Assembly (NCBI RefSeq): GCF_002112505.1
Contig: NZ_NEHW01000001.1
Location: forward strand, 186,001-250,000
Direction: 5' to 3'
Length of the DNA stretch: 64,000 nt
Origin: Pseudomonas sp. R28(2017)
GTDB taxonomy: Bacteria > Pseudomonadota > Gammaproteobacteria > Pseudomonadales > Pseudomonadaceae
The position numbers and the translations under genes are program-made. The notes below the pieces were generated by a model. That model saw nothing but the letters and a program-made list of their open reading frames with translations. It was not told the DNA's origin and made no database searches. This document shows positions 9,330 to 17,769 of the stretch, one piece after another (within the stretch, counting starts at the first letter, position 1; each line of letters begins with the position of its first letter).

Positions 9330-10178
9330 TTAGCCCAGCAGCTTCAGTACTGCCGACGGCAGCTGGTTGGCCTGGGCCAGAACCGAGGTGGAAGCTTGCT
9401 GCAGGGTCTGCTGCTTGGTCAGCTGGGCAGTTTCAGCAGCGAAGTCGGTGTCCTGTACGCGGCCACGGGCAGCTTCGGCGTTTTCGTTGATGTTCTGCAG
9501 GTTGTTGATGGTGCTGGTCAGACGGTTCTGAGCGGCACCCAGGTCAGCACGGTTGCTGTTGATGGTCTGCAGAGCGGCGTCGATGGCCGAAACAGCGGCG
9601 CTGAAGTTGGCTTCGGCGGTGGTGGTGTCCGAACCCTGAATGTTGATGGCGCTGGTAACGCCCAGGTCGGAAGCGGTGAACTTGGCGCTCAGGTCGATGG
9701 TGATCTGGTTGGCAGAACCGGTGTTGGAGCCGACCTGGAAGGTCATGACCGAAGCCGAGCCGTCCAGCAGGTTCTTGCCGTTCAGCTGGGTGCTGTTGGC
9801 GATACGGGTCAGTTCCGAAGCCATCGACTGGAATTCTTTGTCCAGAGCGACGCGGTCGTTGGTGCTGTTCGAGTCGTTTCGCGACTGAACGGCCAGTTCA
9901 CGCATACGCTGCAGGATGTTGGTCTGTTCCTGCATCGCGCCTTCAGCGGTCTGGGCGATGGAGATACCGTCGTTGGCGTTCTTGATAGCCATGGTCTGAC
10001 CACGGATCTGCGAGGTCATGCGGGTAGCGATCTGCAGGCCGGCGGCGTCGTCTTTGGCGCTGTTGATTTTCAGGCCGGAGGACAGACGGGTCATCGAGGT
10101 GCTCAGTGCCTCGGAAGCACGGTTCAGGTTCTTCTGAACGCCCAGGGAGGTAGTGTTGGTGTTAACGGTCAAAGCCAT
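9330..10178 (-). CDS. fliC: Flagellin FliC, short type
   Basis: FliC is the filament subunit. It is only 282 residues long and consists almost wholly of the conserved D0/D1 helices. The N-terminal part holds the TLR5-contacting segment LQRMRELAVQS and the stretch RLSSGLKINSAKDDAAGLQ that overlaps the flg22 epitope recognized by plants. The C-terminal part ends QLPSAVLKLLG. The variable region between about 135 and 200 is very short. The ATG at 10178 (MALTVNTNTTSLG) is typical and has GAGGAA upstream. It is transcribed from a sigma-28 promoter and is next to the glycosylation island, whose enzymes presumably modify Ser/Thr in its middle part. Confidence 0.97.
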   Translation of the reverse strand: MALTVNTNTTSLGVQKNLNRASEALSTSMTRLSSGLKINSAKDDAAGLQIATRMTSQIRGQTMAIKNANDGISIAQTAEGAMQEQTNILQRMRELAVQSRNDSNSTNDRVALDKEFQSMASELTRIANSTQLNGKNLLDGSASVMTFQVGSNTGSANQITIDLSAKFTASDLGVTSAINIQGSDTTTAEANFSAAVSAIDAALQTINSNRADLGAAQNRLTSTINNLQNINENAEAARGRVQDTDFAAETAQLTKQQTLQQASTSVLAQANQLPSAVLKLLG

Positions 10179-10260
10179 GACGAATTCCTCGTTGGATTGG
10201 GTACTACGGCTTCCGGCCTTGGCAATTCGCCGGGTGTGGCACAGAGAACCTTCGTAATGG

Positions 10261-10287
10261 TTATCGTCGTCAGGGCGGGTTGCTTTA
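10261..10287 (-). promoter_or_regulatory. Sigma-28 (FliA) promoter of fliC
   Basis: On the minus strand TAAA (10287-10284) is followed after exactly 15 bases by GACGATAA (10268-10261). This is one base off the FliA -10 consensus GCCGATAA. The site lies about 83 bases before the fliC start, fitting class IV flagellar control. Confidence 0.88.
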
Positions 10288-10383
10288 GGGCAATTTTCAA
10301 AAAAATTACTGGCATCCTGCCAGCCCAATGAAATCAAGGAGTTGACGCCAGATTACAGGCGCCCAGATCCGGCAGCCTGAAAA

Positions 10384-10415
10384 TAAGACGCCGCCCGAAG
10401 GCGGCGGCGTCTATC
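10384..10415 (-). terminator. Terminator after the FabH-like gene
   Basis: GACGCCGCC (10387-10395) pairs with GGCGGCGTC (10403-10411), giving a GC-rich hairpin followed on the minus strand by TTATTTTCAG. It separates the ketoacyl-synthase gene from the fliC promoter. Confidence 0.75.
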
Positions 10416-10429
10416 ACGGCGATGAACGA

Positions 10430-11365
10430 TCAGTCACGGCGCTCGATGATGGCCGAGCCCCAGGACAGGCCCACACCAAAACCACTGAGGGCAACGCGCT
10501 TGTGCTGCGACCCCAGCACGTGCTTCTCGAGCAGCAGCGGAATGCTCGACGACACGGTATTGCCAGTCTCGACCATGTCCTTGACGAACTTGTGCTTGTG
10601 CTCGCCGTCGAGGAAGCGCGCGGACACGGCATCGACGATCGCCGCGCTGCCCTGGTGCAGGCAATAGAGGTCGACGTCGTCGGCTGTGAGCGCGCTGGCA
10701 TCGAGCAGCTGCTGCAGATGCGCAGGCACCTTGACCAGTGCGAAGTTGTAGACCTGGCGGCCATTCATGAAGAACTTGCCATCGGTGGTCCGCAGGTGTT
10801 CGGCACCGGCACCATCACTGCCGAACAGCGACTCGCCCAGCTGCCAGGCCGCACCCTCGCCCATCCAGGTGGCTGTGGCGGCATCGCCGAACAGCATGGT
10901 GGTGTTGCGATCTTCCGGGTCGACGATCTTCGAATACGGGTCTGCCGTGATCAGCAGGCCATTCTTCAGCCCGGCCGCTTCCATGAAGCCTTTCATGGCA
11001 TACAAGCCATAGACGTAGCCGGAGCAGCCGAGCGAAATATCGAACGCTGCGACCTGGGTGGTCAGGCCTAGCTTGTGCTGAACGATAGCAGCAGTATGCG
11101 GCAGACCTTCGGCGTCGCCGTTCTGAGTCACGACGATCACGGCATCGATGGATGCAGGGTCAAGACCCGGATTGGCAGCAAACAGGTTTTTCGCTGCTTC
11201 CACGCAAAGATCAGATGTTTCCTGGGTGACTTCCTTGCGCGGTAGAAAGGTCGAACCGATCTTGCCGAAGATGAAATCCTGATCTTTGCCGAATTTTGCG
11301 CCCTGAGCGTAATTGTCGACGCCTTCGACAGGTACGTAACTGGCGATGCTTTTGATGCCAATCAT
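10430..11365 (-). CDS. Beta-ketoacyl-ACP synthase III-like enzyme of the flagellin glycan locus
   Basis: This 311-residue thiolase-fold protein is related to FabH, which condenses acyl-CoA with malonyl-ACP. The catalytic triad is intact: Cys114 in DISLGCSGYVYG, His237 in LYCLHQGS and Asn269 in ETGNTVSSS. A FabH-like gene (orf3) stands at the same place beside fliC in P. syringae, where flagellin carries a viosamine derivative with a 3-hydroxybutyryl-type N-acyl group. By analogy this enzyme may make the short acyl chain of the glycan; that is inference. The ATG at 11365 is chosen over an upstream in-frame ATG because the FabH N-terminus (IGIKSIASYVP) begins there. Confidence 0.88.
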   Translation of the reverse strand: MIGIKSIASYVPVEGVDNYAQGAKFGKDQDFIFGKIGSTFLPRKEVTQETSDLCVEAAKNLFAANPGLDPASIDAVIVVTQNGDAEGLPHTAAIVQHKLGLTTQVAAFDISLGCSGYVYGLYAMKGFMEAAGLKNGLLITADPYSKIVDPEDRNTTMLFGDAATATWMGEGAAWQLGESLFGSDGAGAEHLRTTDGKFFMNGRQVYNFALVKVPAHLQQLLDASALTADDVDLYCLHQGSAAIVDAVSARFLDGEHKHKFVKDMVETGNTVSSSIPLLLEKHVLGSQHKRVALSGFGVGLSWGSAIIERRD

Positions 11366-11501
11366 TGTGGCTTCCCGATAGATATGGCGAAAATTCGCGG
11401 GCTTTCGCGCCAAGGTCAGGTGTCTCGCGCAACGAGACGACGTGACTGCCCGCAGACTCGATAGCTTAGAGATGCACGTTTCGACTGCCAAGTCACGGTT
11501 A

Positions 11502-11529
11502 TGTATACGATCAGCCAATGATTAGGCAA
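11502..11529 (-). promoter_or_regulatory. Possible sigma-70 promoter of the FabH-like gene
   Basis: The minus strand reads TTGCCT (-35, 11529-11524), 16 bases, then TATACA (-10, 11507-11502). The match is fair. It would give a leader of about 130 bases to the ATG at 11365. Confidence 0.35.
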
Positions 11530-11566
11530 GATCAATGGCTTTACGCGCAACATGATCGCGCGACGG

Positions 11567-11599
11567 CGGCCAGGCAGCTGTTGCGCGGCTGCCTGGCCG
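11567..11599. repeat. Strong stem-loop between the FabH-like gene and the first glycosyltransferase
   Basis: CGGCCAGGCAGC (11567-11578) and GCTGCCTGGCCG (11588-11599) form a 12-base-pair stem with a nine-base loop, 12 bases after the glycosyltransferase stop. There is no T run on either side, so it may act as an RNA-stabilizing end or a factor-dependent terminator. Confidence 0.6.
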
Positions 11600-11611
11600 T
11601 GCGTCAGCAAC

Positions 11612-14600
11612 TCAGGCCAGCCAGGCCTGGCGCCAGATCTCCAGGCGTTCACCCTCAAGCAGCCAGTTTGAGCGAACCGCATTCTGCAGCGCATCACCCA
11701 GCGCAGCGGACGCGCTGCGGTCTTCGAGATGCAGACGAATGGCCCGCAGCCAGTCCGCCGTCTCATTTTCCACTTTCGACAACGGCAAGGTGCTGGCACC
11801 AACGAAACCGGCCACCCGGCTACAGATGACCGGATGGGCGCAAGCGGCGTGCTGCAGCACGCGTAGATCGCCCGAGCAGGCATTGCCCAGCGTATCGGCC
11901 ATGGGCACCAACGCCAGATCCAGGTTGAGTGCAACAAGCGCATTGCCCAGGCGCTCGTCCGGCACCATCGGATGGTGCTCCCGGACGAACGGGCGCAACG
12001 CCTGCGGGCAGTCGCCCAAGACCACCCAGTCGACCTCCTCGGCCATCGCCGGGATCACTTCGGCCAGCAGGGTGGCATCCTTGTTTGCAATCCAACCCAG
12101 CCGTGGCCTGTCCGCCACACCACGCAGCCCTTGCAACTGGCCCCATGACGCTGGCAAGGCGCTTTCGATCAAGCGGACGTCATCATGCTGCCCCTGCAGC
12201 AATTCTGCCAAGGCCGGGGTAGCGACGATCACCCTGTCTGCATGCATCAGGCCGTAACTCAAGCGCTGTAGCAATTCATCGGCACCCAGGCCCGCGGCGA
12301 GCCCCATCTCCGGGATATAACCGTCGAGGTCGTATACCTTGAACGCTTGGGAGAATGCACGCAGCCGGCGCAAAGTCAGCAAACCTGCATCAGCCAGCGG
12401 ACGCTGCAGGACGACTGTAGAGGGCGCGTAACGCTCGATGTCCACCAGAGTCAATACCCCCGTGGTTACCGACCCGTCAACAGCACCAGCATTGCGCAAC
12501 GCCATGAGCGGCTGGATCACGCGCATCTGACCGGCCGATTGCTGGTCGGCCGCGAAGGCCAGCACCGTCGGGACGATACCTTGCAAAGGCCGCCAGCACA
12601 GCCCGTTGTCCTGCCGCACATGGCTATGATTAGCGAGTAGCGACAAGTTGGCATTGTAGGCCGGATCACTGACCAATTGCGGCAACCAGCGAGCGTAAAG
12701 TGCCTCTTCCTGTTCGGTGCTGACCGCTGCAGCAGCGTTCGCTTGCAGCAATACCGTGGCGCGTGGAGTCCAGACATTCAGGTAGCCGGCCTGCTGAAGG
12801 CGCAAGCACAGATCGACTTCAATCCAGGGTTCCAGCAGCGCATCGACGGTGAAACCACCCAGTTCGAGGAAGGTTGCGCGCCGAATCATCAGGCAGCGAT
12901 CGCCAACCGCCACACCGTTGCGCTCGGACACCAAAGCCGCCAGATCACCCTCAACGCCCAGATGCTGCCCCGCATAGGCCGGACCGGCACTGCCGCCCAG
13001 ACCGAGCACCAGACCAGCCTGTTGAATCACCCCGTCGACGCTCGACAGCATGCAACCCACAGCCCCCACTTCAGGCCGCTGTGCATGGTTGAGCAAGGTC
13101 TGTAGCCAATCCCCGCTACTGACCATGGTGGCAGCATCCAGCCAGACCAGGAATTCGCCCTGGGCTTCCTGCGAAGCAGCGTTACACATGGCAGCACGTG
13201 CCTGCCCCGCCATGAAACGCAGTACCTGGACCCGCCCTTGCCCCACCTGGCACAACATCTCCAGCCACTGCAGCAGCAGCGGGTCGTCATTGCCCGGCTC
13301 GATCAGCAGCACCTCATACGCCACTGCCTCGGTGTTGCCCAGCAGTTGCTCGACGCAGCGCTGCAAGCGCGGCAAGTCGCCATCGACATAGACAAGCACA
13401 CTTACCGACGCGGGCTGCGGATGCCCATAGTCGATTCGATAACGATTTGGCGCCTGCTCCGTCGACCGCACCAGCGCCTGGGAGTAACCACGCTCCAGCA
13501 GGTGCGCCTGAATGACTGCGCGCTCGTCGTCGCAGGCCATGAGGCTCGGCGGATTGGCAATCAACAGCGGCTCATTGATATGGCCCACTACCTCGAAACC
13601 GTGGTCGGTTACCAGACGCAACTGGTACGCCAGCTCAAACGCCCGCCCAGCTGCAGGTTCAAACCCGCCCTGTTGGAGCACGGCGCGAATGCCATACAAC
13701 CAGTGCCGCGAGAGTGCAGCCGGGTACGCCAACAACAAGTCCAGATTGAAATCGGGTCGCAGACGGCTTTCGACGCCGCCATCTGCACCGCGAACGGCCT
13801 CATCGGCGAACACCGCCAAACACGTGACAGGAGCCTGTGCCAGGTCAAGGGCCGCTACCAGCAAGCCGCTGGCGGTGAATTCCGCCCCCGCGTCGACCAC
13901 CATGCACCAATCGCAGGGGCTGCTCTCGAGCACACCATTGATCGCTGCCAGCGGCGCCTGGGCGTCAGCGTGCTGCCACTGTACATTGGGCCGGCGCGGC
14001 TCCGTGGCACCCAGGACGCATACCTGGATACGCTGGTAGAGCACGTCATCCAAGCTGCCCAGCGTACGCGCCAAGGCACCCGGGTCGCCATGATCAAGCA
14101 CCAGCACGGCGATCGACGGGGCTCCGGGAGCAGTCAGACGCTCCTGCATCAGCTGCAATTGCTTCGGTAGCGGGTAACGCTGGCGCAGCCAGCCAAGCAC
14201 GCCGGCGCGATTGCCAGCCGACTCACGACGGGATGCGAGCTGAGTCTTGGCAATGAACACCTCGAGGTGTTGCCAGAAAGGTGCAGTTCTCTCTACATAA
14301 CGCTGCAACCCCCCCTGAACGCCAGCACTGGCACGCGCGAATGCGTCCGGCTGATCGAGCATCGCAAAGCCTTGGCTACCCATGAAGCTGGCATCAAGAA
14401 ATGCCTGGTCGATCCCGTGCCCCGGAATGAAAATCACAGGGCAGCCGCACAGGACGGCAATCACGCAGGTCATCGACCACTCATGGGTATAGAGCACTTC
14501 GGCCTTGCGCAGCAGCACCGCCAGCTCGGGTAAAGACAGGGCGTTGCTCATGCTGAGCAGCCGGATGTCATCAGGCAACTGCGAGTAGTCTATCCGCTCA

Positions 14601-15154
14601 AGCGGGTGGCGGTTCTGGTAAAGGTACTTACCCTCACGGGCGCTACCCGGTGCCGGAGCACTGAACAGCTCGACATCGATGGTCGGCAGGCACAGCAAGT
14701 CGCCATCCGGGTAGCCATGCCGCGCAGCAATCAGCGCGCCAGAATAGAACAACAGGTCGCTGCCCGCAGCCTGCATGCTCTTGCCGGTCAGGAACCCCTC
14801 AAAATTCAACAGGAACCGCGCCACCACATCACAGCCAAGCGGGTTGCCAACAACCACTTCGGGGTAGACAGCGACCGGCACCTTGCCTTCATCCCGATGC
14901 CGCTTCTGGGTCAGTGGATCCAGCAGAGGTGTCTTGAGGTTAGGGTTGACCACCTGCCCACTGCAAATGTAAGCCTCGCGCCCGTTGAGATTGAGCACAT
15001 GGCAAAGGTAATGCAGCGACGCGACGCCCGAGGACGTTTCCCGGTAGTCCGGCGCCAGAATGTAATACGGGTGCTCCGGCTTGGCATACATCAGCCGCAG
15101 GCGCATCAGTGCCTGGTCGAGCGAATGGGCGTCAACCCCGGCAGAAATGGGCAT
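11612..15154 (-). CDS. Giant multidomain glycosyltransferase (flagellin glycosylation, first)
   Basis: This 1180-residue protein looks like four parts. Residues about 1-340 form a region with GT-B-like sections (YYILAPDYRETSSGVASLHYL, VLYTHEWSMTCVIAVLCGCPVIFIPG). Residues 345-585 and 590-870 are two GT2-like (GT-A) domains (SIAVLVLDHGDPGALARTL; SVSVLVYVDGDLPRLQRCV). Residues 880-1180 are a GT4-like end. The usual DxD is replaced in both GT2-like parts (VVDAGAEF, LVWLDAATM). The end region is paralogous to that of the glycosyltransferase at 22808-26377. Flagellin glycosyltransferases of about 1100-1200 residues (Fgt1/FgtA type) are known in P. syringae and P. aeruginosa. No signal peptide or membrane segment is visible, so it should act in the cytosol before export. 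Confidence 0.85.
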   Translation of the reverse strand: MPISAGVDAHSLDQALMRLRLMYAKPEHPYYILAPDYRETSSGVASLHYLCHVLNLNGREAYICSGQVVNPNLKTPLLDPLTQKRHRDEGKVPVAVYPEVVVGNPLGCDVVARFLLNFEGFLTGKSMQAAGSDLLFYSGALIAARHGYPDGDLLCLPTIDVELFSAPAPGSAREGKYLYQNRHPLERIDYSQLPDDIRLLSMSNALSLPELAVLLRKAEVLYTHEWSMTCVIAVLCGCPVIFIPGHGIDQAFLDASFMGSQGFAMLDQPDAFARASAGVQGGLQRYVERTAPFWQHLEVFIAKTQLASRRESAGNRAGVLGWLRQRYPLPKQLQLMQERLTAPGAPSIAVLVLDHGDPGALARTLGSLDDVLYQRIQVCVLGATEPRRPNVQWQHADAQAPLAAINGVLESSPCDWCMVVDAGAEFTASGLLVAALDLAQAPVTCLAVFADEAVRGADGGVESRLRPDFNLDLLLAYPAALSRHWLYGIRAVLQQGGFEPAAGRAFELAYQLRLVTDHGFEVVGHINEPLLIANPPSLMACDDERAVIQAHLLERGYSQALVRSTEQAPNRYRIDYGHPQPASVSVLVYVDGDLPRLQRCVEQLLGNTEAVAYEVLLIEPGNDDPLLLQWLEMLCQVGQGRVQVLRFMAGQARAAMCNAASQEAQGEFLVWLDAATMVSSGDWLQTLLNHAQRPEVGAVGCMLSSVDGVIQQAGLVLGLGGSAGPAYAGQHLGVEGDLAALVSERNGVAVGDRCLMIRRATFLELGGFTVDALLEPWIEVDLCLRLQQAGYLNVWTPRATVLLQANAAAAVSTEQEEALYARWLPQLVSDPAYNANLSLLANHSHVRQDNGLCWRPLQGIVPTVLAFAADQQSAGQMRVIQPLMALRNAGAVDGSVTTGVLTLVDIERYAPSTVVLQRPLADAGLLTLRRLRAFSQAFKVYDLDGYIPEMGLAAGLGADELLQRLSYGLMHADRVIVATPALAELLQGQHDDVRLIESALPASWGQLQGLRGVADRPRLGWIANKDATLLAEVIPAMAEEVDWVVLGDCPQALRPFVREHHPMVPDERLGNALVALNLDLALVPMADTLGNACSGDLRVLQHAACAHPVICSRVAGFVGASTLPLSKVENETADWLRAIRLHLEDRSASAALGDALQNAVRSNWLLEGERLEIWRQAWLA

Positions 15155-15198
15155 CGCTTAAAAACTCCAGATTCAGAAAATACGGGGGCAAGCCGGCT

Positions 15199-16353
15199 TC
15201 ATACAGCGCGCAGCTCGACAAAGAACTGAGCGATCGCTGCACATACCTGGGCAACCTGGCGAGCGGTCATATCCGAGTAGAGTGGCAAGCGCACCAGACG
15301 CTGGGATACATCACAGGTCACCGACATTTCACCGACGCTGCGTGAATAGCGCAGGCCGGCGGGCGAATCATGCAGGGGTACATAGTGGAACACTGCATGG
15401 ATATCGCGCTCACGCAGGAACCGGATCAGCTCGCTGCGCTCGTTGTTGTTGCGCATCAGCAAGTAGAAGATGTGTGCATTGGCTGGTCGCCCACCTGGCG
15501 TTCGTGGCAACTGGAAACACCCATCGGCCTCCAACGCCTGCAGCTGGTTGTAGTACGCCTCGTACAACCCACGGCGATGGGCGTTGATGCTTTCGCCCTG
15601 CTCTAGCTGGGCAAAGAGGAAAGCGGCCGTCAGCTCGCTGGGCAGGAATGAGGAGCCAACGTCGACCCAGGTGTACTTGCTCACTTCGCCCCGGGCGAAC
15701 GCTTTGCGGTTGGTCCCCTTCTGCCAGATGATTTCGGCGCGCTCGATCAGTTTCGGATCGTTGATCAGCAACGCCCCTCCCTCACCACTGATGACATTCT
15801 TGGTCTCATGGAAACTCAGGCAACCAAGATGACCGATCGTGCCCAGGGCCCTGGTCTTTTCCCGGGCGAGAATTGCCTGGGCAGCGTCCTCGATAAGCAT
15901 CAGTCCATGACGGTTGCAGATTCGCAGCAGCGCGTCCATGTCGCAGGGCTGACCTGCATAATGTACGGCCACGACCGCCTTGGTTCGATCGGTGATAGCG
16001 GCCTCGACCAAACGCTCGTCAAGGTTCAAGCTGTCTGGGCGAATATCCACGAACACCGGCACCGCACCACGCAGCACAAAAGCATTGGCAGTGGAGACAA
16101 ATGTAAACGACGGCATGATGACTTCATCACCTGGCCCGACATCGGCCAGAATCGCAGCCATCTCCAACGCCGCCGTGCAAGAATGGGCCAGCAGCGCTTT
16201 CGGGCATCCAAGATTGTCTTCCAACCATTGCTGGCACAACTGGGTGAACTGCCCATCGCCAGCAATGCCGCCGTTCATCACCGCCTGGGCGATGTAGAAC
16301 AACTCTTTGCCAACAACAAATGGTTTGTTGAACGGAATGACCTGTCTGCTCAC
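15199..16353 (-). CDS. WecE/RffA-like sugar-nucleotide aminotransferase (DegT/DnrJ/EryC1 family)
   Basis: A 384-residue PLP enzyme closely resembling enterobacterial WecE (RffA), which converts dTDP-4-keto-6-deoxyglucose to dTDP-4-amino-4,6-dideoxygalactose using glutamate. Shared blocks are PFNKPFVVGKELFYI, EMAAILADVGPGDEVIMPSF, FVSTANAFVLRGA and LGTIGHLGCLSFHETKN. The PLP lysine is Lys185 in HETKN and Asp156 in EDAAQ is the pyridine-N partner. It should make the 4-amino sugar of the flagellin glycan. The dTDP-glucose and 4-keto-6-deoxy steps would have to come from rml genes elsewhere. The stereochemistry at C4 (galacto versus gluco, i.e. viosamine) cannot be told from sequence by eye. Confidence 0.92.
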   Translation of the reverse strand: MSRQVIPFNKPFVVGKELFYIAQAVMNGGIAGDGQFTQLCQQWLEDNLGCPKALLAHSCTAALEMAAILADVGPGDEVIMPSFTFVSTANAFVLRGAVPVFVDIRPDSLNLDERLVEAAITDRTKAVVAVHYAGQPCDMDALLRICNRHGLMLIEDAAQAILAREKTRALGTIGHLGCLSFHETKNVISGEGGALLINDPKLIERAEIIWQKGTNRKAFARGEVSKYTWVDVGSSFLPSELTAAFLFAQLEQGESINAHRRGLYEAYYNQLQALEADGCFQLPRTPGGRPANAHIFYLLMRNNNERSELIRFLRERDIHAVFHYVPLHDSPAGLRYSRSVGEMSVTCDVSQRLVRLPLYSDMTARQVAQVCAAIAQFFVELRAV

Positions 16354-16377
16354 GTTCTTTATTCTCCAGCACGTGTC

Positions 16378-17757
16378 TCAGATGAAATCGCTCAGCGGCA
16401 AATAGCCACCGATCAGAGCATCGAGGAACTCGACCTGTACTGCCTGTTCCAGGCCGTTACGGGCAAAGAAATCCCAAGCGCGCTGGTAGTAATGCCGCTC
16501 AAGCGCAAGGTCGGCATCGGTATGCCCCGCGTCATAGCCATGCTGGGAGAGCGCCGAGCATTTGACTGCTGCGTATTTGCGGCAGCATTCCTCGATCGAC
16601 TGATCCAGCATCGCCCGCCGCTGCGGCCGGGTATGTTCGAAATATGCGCGGGCCTGGGGCGACAGTCGCTGATCCAGCAGCAGCGGCGCCAGGTTGTCAG
16701 CCAGCCATGGCGCAAAATGGTAGCCATCGCGCCGAGTCCCGGTAGCGATGAACGTATTGTCGTTGAGCTGACCAATGACGGGATAACCATCGAGGCTCAC
16801 CGGACGATAGCCAAAGTTGTAGCGCACGAAGCCGCTGGCGCGGTGCATCTGGTTGACCTGGTTGATGGCACCGTTGATCAGCGCCGCCACCGACTCCGCG
16901 CGGGGCACCTGTTCGTCAACGGTGGTAATCAGGTTGGTCGCGCCCACCACGAACAAATCGTCCCGGTAAGGTGCATGATAGATACCGCAGGCACCGCCAC
17001 GATTCGGTGTGCGAAGCACATAACGGCCGTGAATCTGCGGGTTTTTCAAGACGACGGTAGCGCCGACGCCATTGATCACGCGAATGCAGTCGTCTTGCGC
17101 CCACAGGCGGGTCGCCAAGCTGCCATTGGCCAGCACCACACGCTCCGCAGACAGCACACGCCCATCAGCCAGGCGCGCCCCACAGGTCCGGTCGCCGACC
17201 TTGTCGAGGGACTCGACCACACCGTCAACAAAGTGCACGCCGCGCCTGGCCAGTGTCTGCTGCAGGGCCTGGACTACCCCATCCGGGTTGACCACCCCTT
17301 CGCGAGGCAGGAACAAGGCGTTGCGGCTGCGGTAGGCCGAAGCCGGCGAGTAGGCCGGCTCGACGGTCGGCTCGACCCGCTCGTAAGGCTCGGCAAACTC
17401 CTCGAGGTAGTCGACGATCGCATCGAATGCCTGGTCTTCGAACCTGTTGGACGCGTTATTGTTGACCAGCACGGTACCCAGCCGGTAGTGCTCGGCGGGT
17501 ATCTCGAACTCTTCGACGAATGCCCCCCACAGCCGCGCGGAGGCCTGGCTCAGTTCGAACTTGAGGCGGTCACGCGACGTGTCCAGCGCCCCCGGCTCCA
17601 GTTCGGCGAATGAGTTGAGCATGGCCGCAGCGGCCATCGAGGCGCTGTAAGGCCGTGACACGGGGCCTACGACGGTAATGCGTTCGGCCGGCACCGCACG
17701 GGAAAGCCCAGCAGCGATAGAAAGGCCGACCATGCCGTTGCCAATGATCAGAAACAT
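16378..17757 (-). CDS. FAD-dependent oxidoreductase (DAO family) in the glycan operon
   Basis: A 459-residue protein of the D-amino-acid-oxidase/glycine-oxidase fold. The N-terminal dinucleotide loop is GNGMVG (6-11), followed by SMAAAAMLNSFAELEPGALD. A substrate-domain region (YRLGTVLVNNNAS) comes next. The C-terminal flavin motif is VSLDGYPVIGQLNDNTFIATGTRRDGYHFAP. Roughly 75 C-terminal residues past the usual end form an added helical part. It sits 24 bases before the aminotransferase in a tight operon, so it presumably oxidizes an amino sugar or its N-acyl part. The substrate is unknown and this is not a standard enzyme of dideoxy-amino-sugar pathways. Confidence 0.8.
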   Translation of the reverse strand: MFLIIGNGMVGLSIAAGLSRAVPAERITVVGPVSRPYSASMAAAAMLNSFAELEPGALDTSRDRLKFELSQASARLWGAFVEEFEIPAEHYRLGTVLVNNNASNRFEDQAFDAIVDYLEEFAEPYERVEPTVEPAYSPASAYRSRNALFLPREGVVNPDGVVQALQQTLARRGVHFVDGVVESLDKVGDRTCGARLADGRVLSAERVVLANGSLATRLWAQDDCIRVINGVGATVVLKNPQIHGRYVLRTPNRGGACGIYHAPYRDDLFVVGATNLITTVDEQVPRAESVAALINGAINQVNQMHRASGFVRYNFGYRPVSLDGYPVIGQLNDNTFIATGTRRDGYHFAPWLADNLAPLLLDQRLSPQARAYFEHTRPQRRAMLDQSIEECCRKYAAVKCSALSQHGYDAGHTDADLALERHYYQRAWDFFARNGLEQAVQVEFLDALIGGYLPLSDFI

Positions 17758-17769
17758 CGCACCTCTCCC

